The notes beneath the pieces were generated by a model that saw only the letters and a program-made list of their open reading frames with translations, was not told the DNA's origin and did not search any database. The position numbers and the translations under genes were made by a program. Shown one piece after another: positions 13,901-20,429 of a stretch of DNA of 64,000 nt (within the stretch, counting starts at the first letter, position 1; each line of letters opens with the position of its first letter). This DNA comes from Opisthocomus hoazin. Its lineage: Eukaryota > Chordata > Aves > Opisthocomiformes > Opisthocomidae. The stretch covers positions 72,817,300-72,881,299 of the forward strand of contig NC_134415.1 in the NCBI RefSeq assembly GCF_030867145.1, written 5' to 3'.

Positions 13901-14248
13901 CGCCAACCCGCGGAGGCCGCGCCGGGCTGACCACGCGTGTCTGCTGGCGGTGCGTGGGCTGAGCCAGCCGGGACAGGCAGCGGCCCCGCAGCAGCCCGCA
14001 GAAGGGGAGGGACCGAAGGCGCAAGACCGAAGCGCATACGCCGGCCTGGCCGGGAGTGCGGAGGGGCGGGCGGCGCCCCCCGGCCGGGCCTCCCTCCGCC
14101 GGGGCCGCGCTGCCCCTCACGCCCCCCCGGCGGACTCACCCACAGCGGAGCGGGGCCGCGGGCCGCGGGCCGGCGCCGCCTCCAGCGCGGAGCAGAGCAG
14201 TGCCAGGCCCAGGGCCAAGCGGCCGGCGCGTCCCCCCCGCCGCTCCAT
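1675..14248 (-). CDS. SMPDL3A: SMPDL3A, acid sphingomyelinase-like phosphodiesterase 3A (whole coding span, 8 exons)
   Basis: Eight minus-strand exons (14248-14140, 12903-12690, 11197-11053, 8038-7942, 6632-6454, 5268-5088, 3284-3160, 1986-1675) sum to 1362 nt and encode 453 aa, the same length as human SMPDL3A. All introns are GT-AG and all phases close. Seen in the sequence: an N-terminal hydrophobic signal peptide (about residues 10-25), then a calcineurin-like metallophosphoesterase domain with DLHLD (44-48), GD (108-109), GNHD (149-152), GHVP (253-256) and GHTH (294-297). By family analogy D44, H46, D109, N150, H254, H295 and H297 bind the two zinc ions. A Cys-rich C-terminal domain follows (CEEGCKTCQIC). 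Known for the family: a secreted/lysosomal glycoprotein that cleaves nucleotide phosphodiesters and related substrates, also reported to degrade extracellular cGAMP, and has little sphingomyelinase activity. No break or missing ligand is visible. It lies tandem and co-oriented downstream of FABP7. Confidence 0.96.
3160..3284 (-). CDS. SMPDL3A: SMPDL3A coding exon 7
   Basis: The acceptor CTCCCTCCAG precedes AAAAGCCAG; the donor is GTAAGT after AGCTTGCTG. The 125 nt encode residues 309-350, including PVNSLFVAPAVTPVKNV and NNPGVRLYQYD, strongly conserved in the family. Confidence 0.95.
3285..5087 (-). other. SMPDL3A intron 6 with an A20 run
   Basis: This 1803-nt intron has no coding signal. It holds an uninterrupted A20 run at 4192-4211 and other A-rich stretches near 4832 and 4915. 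No CR1 sequence was recognised in it. The neighbouring introns 5 (5269-6453) and 7 (1987-3159) likewise hold nothing I recognise. Confidence 0.6.
5088..5268 (-). CDS. SMPDL3A: SMPDL3A coding exon 6 (GHVP and GHTH motifs)
   Basis: The acceptor TTCCTTAG precedes GTATATATAATAGG; the donor is GTAATG after GATGAAGAAG. The 181 nt encode residues 249-308 and carry three metal-site histidines: H254 in VYIIGHVPVGYLP and H295/H297 in GQFFGHTHRDS. Confidence 0.95.
6454..6632 (-). CDS. SMPDL3A: SMPDL3A coding exon 5
   Basis: The acceptor TTTTCACAG precedes GTGGCTTC; the donor is GTAGGG after GAAAAG. The 179 nt encode residues 189-248, containing LRIISLNTNLYY and DPANQFVWLE, both family-conserved. NIT is a potential N-glycosylation sequon, fitting a secreted protein. 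Confidence 0.94.
6731..6829 (-). mobile_element. CR1 LINE 3' end fragment in SMPDL3A intron 4
   Basis: On the plus strand this begins with two GAATCACA units and runs through GGTTGGAAGGGACCTCTG and TCATCTAGTCCA to AGGCTGCAC. That is the reverse complement of the canonical avian CR1 3' terminus, so the element lies in the same orientation as SMPDL3A. About 100 bp of a severely 5'-truncated copy remains, as usual for CR1. Confidence 0.93.
7942..8038 (-). CDS. SMPDL3A: SMPDL3A coding exon 4
   Basis: The acceptor TCTCTCACAG precedes GATCAGCTTCC; the donor is GTAAAA after AGAAAAG. The 97 nt encode DQLPVTTSEVYNAVADFWKP and on to FRK (residues 157-188), matching the helical region after GNHD in the family. 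It is too short and too spliced to stand out as an open frame on its own. Confidence 0.94.
8039..11052 (-). other. SMPDL3A intron 3 (3.0 kb)
   Basis: This is the largest intron of the gene. It contains an (ACA)n stretch near 9410-9420 and AT-rich segments. The open frames of up to about 90 codons here lack splice context and resemble no family I know. No exon, RNA gene or CR1 copy was recognised. Confidence 0.6.
11053..11197 (-). CDS. SMPDL3A: SMPDL3A coding exon 3 (GNHD motif)
   Basis: The acceptor TTTTTGCAG precedes AGATAGCC, and the donor after CCACAG is GTAAAA. The 145 nt encode residues 108-156 (first codon shared), starting DSPPHVPVKELS and ending FPALGNHDYWPQ. D109 and N150 are metal ligands and H151 the catalytic histidine by analogy with other acid-sphingomyelinase-type phosphodiesterases. 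Confidence 0.95.
11198..12689 (-). other. SMPDL3A intron 2
   Basis: This 1492-nt intron holds a perfect hairpin at 11581-11609 (listed separately) and a short GGTACC inverted pair near 11847-11865. No coding or mobile element was recognised. Intron 1 (12904-14139) is partly CpG island at its 5' end and otherwise featureless. Confidence 0.6.
11581..11609. repeat. Perfect inverted repeat, 11-bp arms, 7-nt loop
   Basis: GTCTTTACATA at 11581-11591 is exactly complementary to TATGTAAAGAC at 11599-11609, separated by TTCATAG. It lies in SMPDL3A intron 2. It may be the remnant of a terminal-inverted-repeat element or chance in AT-rich DNA. Confidence 0.75.
12690..12903 (-). CDS. SMPDL3A: SMPDL3A coding exon 2 (first metal-binding motif)
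   Basis: The acceptor AAAACAG precedes GGCAGTTC at 12903 and the donor is GTAAGT after 12690. The 214 nt encode residues 38-107, starting QFWHVSDLHLDPTYHI; D44 and H46 of the DxH motif are metal ligands by family analogy. The exon ends FMIWTG, just before the GD ligand completed by exon 3. Confidence 0.95.
14140..14248 (-). CDS. SMPDL3A: SMPDL3A coding exon 1 (signal peptide)
   Basis: The ATG at 14248 opens MERRGGRAGRLALGLALLCS, a basic N-region followed by a Leu/Ala-rich core typical of a signal peptide. The exon ends after GTG G at 14140 with donor GTGAGT, leaving phase 1. It sits inside a CpG island, and it is the least conserved part of the protein. The start is chosen because it is the only in-frame ATG before the conserved QFWHVSDLHLD segment that gives a signal peptide. 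Confidence 0.9.
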
Positions 14249-14289
14249 GTCGGCCGTGCCGGGAGCGCCCTGCCCGCCGACGGCTGCTG

Positions 14290-14299
14290 CTCATGTGAC
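14290..14299 (-). promoter_or_regulatory. CLEAR-like E-box upstream of SMPDL3A
   Basis: The minus strand reads GTCACATGAG, an 8-of-10 match to the TFEB/TFE3 CLEAR consensus GTCACGTGAC, starting 42 nt upstream of the SMPDL3A start codon within the CpG island. CLEAR boxes near the start site are typical of lysosomal genes. A single degenerate site is weak evidence. Confidence 0.35.
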
Positions 14300-14899
14300 C
14301 GCCCCGGCGCGGAGGGAAGGGGCGAGCCCGGGGCGGCTTGGGCGAGCCCGGGCCCTTCGTTGCCTCACCGGGGCTGCCGGAAGCCGCCGCCGCGCCCCGC
14401 CCGCACGGACGGGGGACGAAAGCCGCCCCGGGCCGGGGTCCCCCGCTCGCTGCCCGGGGCTGGGGTGACCTTCGGGAGGTGCTGCCTGAGGAGGTCAGCA
14501 CCGAGACGCCGAGGACCTCGCAGGAGCCAGCCCGGCCGCGGGCAGGTCTGAGGGGGCCTCGAAGGAAGGTAGGGCGGCAGGGCGGCAGCCCCCTCCCCGC
14601 CCGGCCGGCGTTGCCCGCCGAGCCCCGGGCTCCCGGCGAGGGGTTACGGCTCTCGGAAGCGGCTCAGACCTGCGGCTGGAAGTCCTTGCCCCCTCCCAGA
14701 GCCTGCCGCGGCCCCGCCGGTGCTGCCGAGCGGGGGGGCTGGGCCGTGAGCCCCGGGCCGCGTCCCCTGGGCCGGGCCGGCAGCCCTGCGGCACGGCCTC
14801 ACCCTACCCCGAGCAGCCGCGCTGCGATGCCCGACGGGAGATTCCCGCATCTTTTGGAAGGAAGGTTTCTTACAGTATACACGTAAAAATGGATCCTGG

Positions 14900-17040
14900 T
14901 CACTTAACACGATTTAAAAATCGAAAAAGCTGGTGAAATACGCCGTGGAGTATGCCTCTAGTACAGCTTAAGGAAAGTGCTGAAGTGTGTTGTAAATGGG
15001 AGCCTCCATGGCCAAGGCTTTACGGCAGCGGATCTGCTGCTCGTTGCCAAAGTCAGAGTAGTTTCTGGTGAGGAAGAGTACCCGGTGTCAGTTCCAGGAG
15101 CAGACCAGAACAGCGATGTCGCGGGTCCCGTAGCTGCCTCCAAACGTTCCGCTGCGCTGGTCTATTCAGATCCGCATCCCCAGGCCTTGCGAAGCCGTCT
15201 CGCCGGCAGCTGGAAGTCCTGTGTGTCGGTATTCCCTCACCTTTCCACTCCCCTGAGCAGTGCCACAGGCACTTTGCAGGTACCGCTTCCCAGTGTTTCT
15301 CTCCCTTATTTAATCTGACATTAAACTGTTCCTCTTTAGCAGAACAAAAGACTTCACCACTAAGCTTTGTGATGGTTTCATGTGCCTTATAGAACATACG
15401 CATGTAGGGAAGAGTAACCTTTGTTTAAAAGTGACTGTAATGTAAAATCTTTACTGTTCAGTGTTTATTTGTAAACCAAGTCTTAACAATCTATCTCTGC
15501 ATTCCTTTCCTTGTATTCAATAAAAACCTTGTTCTTTTAATTCACGACCCTACAAATCACTTGTCACAAAGATGAGTGCCAGCACTGGAGACCCAAGTGT
15601 TTTCCCCTGCGACGAAGAAGCAGCTGCCGCCACCTTTCTGAGAAGGGGTGGCTGGAGGGCCAGTCGTGTGGCGAGTGCACCCGTGGGCAAAGGGGCAGCA
15701 ACGGATGCGGGGCAGAAGAAAGCTGTATTCGGTACTGAAGCTGAGGATTAAATGAGCAAGTAACACCGAAGGGCAGATTATGTTTAAACCTGACTCGCAC
15801 TATAGCAGCTGAAGCAGCCCAAAGCAGAGACTGCAGCTCTTGATACCACTGGAACAAGTTCTATTTTTCCTTTCTCTGAAGAAAGTTAGCGTCTAGATTT
15901 TGAAATCGATCAATATCCACCAAATAAAACAATACTTATAATGGTTCATAATTAAGGACTCTTAGTGTTCCCCAGGAGAGAAAACAGACTTGGATGGCTG
16001 AAGGGTTGTAGGCAGCTACACCTCCATGATGTGGTCCACCGAGTCAGTGTGTCATAAAACATGGGTGCTCCAAACAATCATCTCCTCCATGCTGCCTGCA
16101 GCAACCTGTTTCAATTTTCCTAACAGTCTGAAGTGTAAGGCAGTTTTTCCCACCCTAATCTTTTAGGGAAATACTCTTCAGGAATAAGGTTTTCATTTAT
16201 CTCTTTTAAGCAGCATTTTATTTTAAATTGCTTACAGTGCAAATTGTTATCTCCTGTACATACGAGCTATGAAACTACAGCTCCAGGAGGGGAATCTCAG
16301 GAAGTCTGTCCTGTACTGTTTTCCCCCACGCCTGTGGAGCTTTGTACTTCAGGTTCCCCCCACCCTGCCCTTTATCAAGTCAGTCCTTTCCTCCCACCCT
16401 GTGAAACACTTCAATCTGCACTTTGATTTAATTCAATCTTTTGCATATTAGCAGAAAAACCCACCAAAATAAGTGAAAAACTCTCATAACTATTAAAACT
16501 GAAACTACAGGATTCCCCCCCCCCCCCCCCTCCCGACACCAAAGGCTGCCAATAGACATTGGCCTTAACATGCACTGGAAAGCAAGTTCCCAATGAAGAG
16601 CGGAGCTGAAACCAGCCTAAGCCTCTCACTTCTCTGCCTACATATATGAAGACAGGGGCTTTAGATTTCTCCAGCAAAGATAAGCCACTGAAGTAGAGTG
16701 AAGGCAATTTTTCATTTCCCATGTAGTCTACATCACGTAGAGAGGCTGCTGCAGCATTGTGTACCACATGCTTTTCTGTTAACTCAGAAAAATGAACTTC
16801 CAAATAATCCAGTGTTCTGGAGGGAGTTTTAGCTTATTAAATGCAAAAGGAACACAGGTTTAAAAAACTTTTTAATTTGTTTGATCTGCATTCCAAAACA
16901 ATTCAAATATGTTCCATTTAGTGTAAAAAAAGAGGCAAGTGTTTCAGAAATTTAATGCCGAGTTTAACCTGTTTCACTATACAGCACAAGCTTGCCAATT
17001 TGATGGCATAAAGGTGTTGGTTTTGTTGTTTGTTTTTTTT
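14900..17040. other. SMPDL3A-FABP7 intergenic spacer
   Basis: About 2.1 kb lies between the SMPDL3A CpG island and the FABP7 3' end. It contains a plus-strand AATAAA at 15519-15524, a C16 run at 16515-16530 and AT-rich sequence. No conserved protein was recognised. A divergent noncoding transcript from the SMPDL3A island ending near 15.55 kb is possible but unsupported by splice evidence. Confidence 0.5.
16515..16530. repeat. C16 homopolymer run
   Basis: Sixteen consecutive C residues on the plus strand (G16 on the minus strand), in the SMPDL3A-FABP7 spacer. Such runs are length-polymorphic and error-prone in sequencing, so the true length may differ. Confidence 0.9.
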
Positions 17041-17044
17041 TTAA

Positions 17045-17169
17045 ACACACCCCCAAAAACTCTTTATTAACCTTTCATGCCAGAAATGTGCATTTTAGCT
17101 ACGTTCAGTTATGGACGGTACATTAATCCATCCAGCAGAAGTCACATCTGGACAGAGGTCAGGTAAACT
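17045..17169 (-). other. FABP7: FABP7 3'UTR and poly(A) signal
   Basis: A minus-strand AATAAA occurs at 17068-17063 (TTTATT on plus), about 105 nt after the stop codon. The start coordinate given is the expected cleavage zone. Confidence 0.65.
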
Positions 17170-17220
17170 CTACGCTTTCTCATAGTGGCGAACAGCAACC
17201 ACATCACCAAAGGTGAGAGT
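17170..17220 (-). CDS. FABP7: FABP7 coding exon 4
   Basis: The acceptor CTTGCAG precedes ACTCTCACC. The 51 nt encode [16 protein letters not shown] and a TAG stop (17172-17170), including R127 and Y129 of the fatty-acid carboxylate site. It is too short to appear as an open frame of its own. Confidence 0.96.
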   Translation of the reverse strand, partial: TLTFGDVVAVRHYEKA

Positions 17221-20068
17221 CTGCAAGTCCAAGGAAGAGACAGACACGTTAGATGCTGGACCATTTTCTGTAATGACTTAACACATATTAAGAAGCCCGT
17301 GCTAGAGCAAGGTTGGTTTACATTATGTAATTTATAGAAAAACAAACTGGTCTAGATTATTGATATTTTAAATGAACAAGAGGCAAAACCTGAGTTATAG
17401 TTCCCATAATAAACGTAACTTTCTCCTTTCTACTTTCAAACCCAAGAAGCACATAATGTGTACATTTACAAGGCAACTACAGTGAGGCTAGAGCTGTTTA
17501 ATTTTTCTAATTTTCATTAATGTAATTTCTTAAATACAGCATTGTTTTAATACAGATTTAACACTTACTTTCACAAAGCTGACCACACTACAAGATGTGC
17601 AATCTAAAAACCCAAGTCCTCTTTACCCACATTCTGTAGTATTATGCATAGGCACATACTTAAGGAGAACCTTGGATTAAAATAAATGCATTCTGTGCAC
17701 TTATGTAGCTAGAGCTACCAATTATTTTAGCTGCTGCAGTGGTTCAGAACACCAACTACAGTGTGCCAGTTTTGGAGGCGTTTCCTCAAGTGGAACAGGG
17801 CATCTCACCATGTTCAAATTCCAAAGGAAAAGCTTTTCTGTATATGCGTGTAGCTGTTTCCAAAAACAAAGCACGTATTTTCCCTTGAATCGCTTGTCAC
17901 ACTGTATTGCACTGTCTGTATGCTTTAAGGTTTTAATCATTTGGAAGTCTCTATCCATACAGATAGTCTCTGAAGTATTTGGAAAACAAGTTAACTGGTT
18001 CTCTCCAACAGCCAAGTCACATAGATTAGCATAGCTGAAGAGGTTTTATTTCTGAAAGTTGCATCTCTGTGCCAAAAATAAGCATGAGAAGTGCCACCCT
18101 GAACATTATATATAGCAACTTACATCATTTATTCACCCCATACGCCTGTTGCTGAAAAGTCAGGAAAAGAACGTGAATTTAAAACAAGACTTCTCTTCAC
18201 ACAATTGCTGTTTATTGTAGTTTTTAACAAGATAGGAGGAATAAACTCTTTATTATTAAATATGAAAATGCTGTTACCTCCTGCAATATTGTAATTTTAT
18301 TTTCCTAAGGAAATACTTGTTCTGTGCAATTAAATATTATTTACACGTGCATATATAAAAAAAGTTTTTGAAGAAATCTGCATTAGTACTGGCAACAGAT
18401 TATTGCCTATATAATCAAAGACGTTGTATCTTTTCCAGCTCACCGGGACTTTGTTTTTTTGCTTGGGCATTTACACGAACTCTAGAAAGAACATATATGC
18501 TCTGGAAATCCACAGGCTGGCCTGCCTAAAACCACTAGCAATTTTTTAGTTGTCAATAAAACAAGACTCAAAGAAAACAAAATAAATATTTGAAAAATCC
18601 CTGCTAGCTTTCCCCACCAATTAGTTCAAGGGTTTGTATGTAAGTAACACTATCTGTTCGTGAAGCTTGAGATAAATGTACGTGAGGAGCGTTAGCGGTG
18701 TATGTGAATGCTCAGCGAGCTTTATACTTACCATTACCATTTTGCCATCCTTTATTTCTCTCACGAAGTTTGTCTCTTTGCCATCCCACTTCTGTACATG
18801 CACCAGCTTGTCTCCATCCAGGCTCACAACTGACTGCGAGATAGCATGAAACAAAGACATTCACTCGGAGTATTTGGGATTCTGCTCACACATTCAGCAT
18901 CCACTATTCTAGTGAATTCTCTTCAAAAGAGGGATGTGGATGTAGAATGGTAAAGTAGTCCCAGCCATTTTAAAGCCAAGCCCGTTTCAAGCAGGAACCC
19001 CGTACAATTCTTGTTTGGGTCAAAGGATGAAAAAAGTTGTTTCCTTTGAGTTCCAGCCTCATGAGAGCCACAGTTTTGGATGTGCTTTGGGATAATGTTT
19101 ACGTTAAGCCCCCAAAGATGCAGGGAAGAAGCCATTTCCCCATTTCGTTACCCCAAATGATACTCGGGCTGAACGAGAAGCGGGCAGCTGATGCAGTTCT
19201 TCCATGCTGGAAGGCAGACAGGGGCTGGCCATGTAACACCTTGCTTCGGACAAGACATGGCGTAAGCGGGTAGGGAAGATGCCATCTTGTCTTTTCTTCC
19301 CTGCCCTTCACAGGGCTACAACTGGCAAAAGTTACCATTTTTTCCTTTGACCCTACCAGAGATACAGCAGGGGCGGGGAGGAAGAAGAGGAAAAAGCAGG
19401 CACAGCAGCCCGAGAGTTCACTTACTTTGCAGTTCCTGTCGTCGGGCGTAGTTTCATCAAATTCCTCTCCGAGTTTAAAGCTGATTTCTGTGTTTTTGAA
19501 AGTGCTCTGAGTCTTGATCACCACTTTGTCCCCCTCGCTGCCGATGATCACCGTGGGCTTGGTCACGTTCCCCACCTGCCGCGTTGCAAATCCCACTCCT
19601 AGACCGCCACGGGGAAAGAGAAACCCATCAGACGCTGGGGTATGGCGGTCTCCTCCCCGCCCCGCGGCCTCACGCCATGGCGGTGACACGCCGCGCTCCG
19701 CTCCGCCGCTGCCCTCGGGCCCGGGGAACCCGCGGCCCCGCGGCCCCGCACACGGAGCCCGCAGCAGCCCGCCGCGCCCCAGGCCCTGCTCGCCCGGGCG
19801 GAACGGCTTCTCCTTCGCCGGTCTCTGTCCCGGCCGCCTGTCCCGCGCCTCCCCCGACCCGGCGGCACCGGAGCCGGCACCCCCCCCTCCCCGCTGAACG
19901 CCCCGCACCGGAGTCAACCCTGTTGGTAGAGCCTGCCCGAACGCCTCACCGACACCCCTGGCGCGGCGGGGGGGGGGGGGGGGGGCCGCACCTACCCAGC
20001 GCCTTCATGTACTCGTCGAAGTTGTGGCTGTCCACCAGCTTCCAGGTGCCGCAGAAAGCCTCGACCAT
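17170..20068 (-). CDS. FABP7: FABP7, brain-type fatty-acid-binding protein (whole coding span, 4 exons)
   Basis: Four minus-strand exons (20068-19996, 19598-19426, 18833-18732, 17220-17170) give 73+173+102+51 nt, the standard FABP exon pattern, encoding 132 aa. The protein begins [20 protein letters not shown] (the cytosolic FABP signature) and ends [16 protein letters not shown], the FABP7-specific tail. The ligand carboxylate-binding residues R107, R127 and Y129 are all present. Known role: an intracellular beta-barrel carrier of long-chain polyunsaturated fatty acids, especially DHA, in radial glia and neural progenitors. FABP7 is favoured over the paralogues FABP3, 4, 5 and 8 by the near-identity of the N- and C-termini to brain FABP and by the PKIB/SMPDL3A neighbourhood. 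The gene is intact. Confidence 0.97.
17221..18731 (-). other. FABP7 intron 3
   Basis: This 1511-nt AT-rich intron separates the two 3' exons. No other exon, RNA gene or repeat was recognised. Intron 2 (18834-19425, 592 nt) is also plain. Confidence 0.7.
18732..18833 (-). CDS. FABP7: FABP7 coding exon 3
   Basis: The acceptor CTCGCAG precedes TCAGTTGTGAGC; the donor is GTAAGT after GTAATG. The 102 nt encode [20 protein letters not shown] through KDGKMVM (residues 83-116) and carry the ligand-binding R107. Confidence 0.96.
19426..19598 (-). CDS. FABP7: FABP7 coding exon 2
   Basis: The acceptor GGTCTAG precedes GAGTGGGATTTGC; the donor is GTAAGT after TGCAAA. The 173 nt encode [18 protein letters not shown] through [12 protein letters not shown] (residues 26-82), the beta-strands C-F of the barrel. 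The same frame stays open through parts of both flanking introns, making a spurious 272-codon reading frame. Confidence 0.96.
19968..19985. repeat. G18 homopolymer run in FABP7 intron 1
   Basis: Eighteen consecutive G on the plus strand (C18 on the transcribed sense strand), only 10 nt inside the donor of FABP7 exon 1. It can form a G-quadruplex on the non-sense strand. Its length is likely variable and hard to sequence. Confidence 0.92.
19996..20068 (-). CDS. FABP7: FABP7 coding exon 1
   Basis: The ATG at 20068 (context GGCCGCCATGG read as the minus strand, a strong Kozak sequence) opens [20 protein letters not shown]. The exon ends after CTGG at 19996 with donor GTAGGT, phase 1. Its 73-nt coding length is invariant in the FABP family. 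Confidence 0.96.
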
Positions 20069-20136
20069 GGCGGCCGGCTGCGGGGGCCGGTGGCGGTGGT
20101 AGACGGGGAGCGCCGCTGCCGCCGCGCCGCCCCGCA

Positions 20137-20144
20137 TTTAAAGC
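20137..20144 (-). promoter_or_regulatory. FABP7: FABP7 TATA-like box
   Basis: The minus strand carries CTTTAAAT about 70 nt upstream of the FABP7 ATG in otherwise extreme GC-rich DNA. An AT-rich hexamer at that spot fits a TATA-type core promoter with a start site about 30 nt downstream and a short 5'UTR. Confidence 0.55.
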
Positions 20145-20429
20145 CGGCGCCCAGCGGGGGGCCGGGAGGCGGGGGGCAGCCGCGGTCCGCCCCCGCCGCC
20201 TCCCCGCCCGCCGCCGGGAAGGGGCCCGGGCTCCCCCCCCCGGCGGGGACGCGGAGCGGGGGAGGGAGAGGGCAGCCCCGGGGCGGGGCGAGTGGGGGGC
20301 GGCAGGGCGGTGCGTGACAGCACCGCTGAAAGCCCTCCTGTGGGGGTCTCCAGGCCCGAGCGTTCCGCAGCAAGCAGCCTGTCCCCGCGGGACCCACGGC
20401 GTCGGGCTGGGTGGCTTCCAGAGCCGTGA

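Larger units (their letters stand above)
13830..14850. promoter_or_regulatory. SMPDL3A: CpG island / SMPDL3A promoter
   Basis: About 1 kb of strongly GC-rich, CpG-dense sequence surrounds SMPDL3A exon 1, in sharp contrast to the AT-rich flanks. It is the expected promoter for the minus-strand gene and may also fire divergently to the right. Long open frames on both strands here are composition artefacts. Confidence 0.85.
19600..20420. promoter_or_regulatory. FABP7: CpG island over FABP7 promoter, exon 1 and intron 1
   Basis: This stretch is very GC- and CpG-rich and covers the FABP7 core promoter, exon 1 and all of intron 1. FABP7 is developmentally regulated in neural progenitors; a homeodomain-type TAATTA core lies upstream at 20537-20542 in an AT-rich patch. 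Confidence 0.8.

Noticed and set aside
13737-14551. Plus-strand open frames of 243 and 204 codons
   Set aside because: They lie antisense to SMPDL3A exon 1 in a CpG island; the Pro/Arg/Ala/Gly-rich translation is what GC-rich DNA gives by composition. No domain or splice support.
16411-16803. Minus-strand 130-codon open frame spanning the C16 run
   Set aside because: It depends on a poly-Gly stretch from the homopolymer and has no family or splice support.
19099-19917. Minus-strand 272-codon open frame
   Set aside because: It is FABP7 exon 2 read through into both introns. The exon borders at 19598 and 19426 are set by splice sites and by the family's fixed exon lengths.
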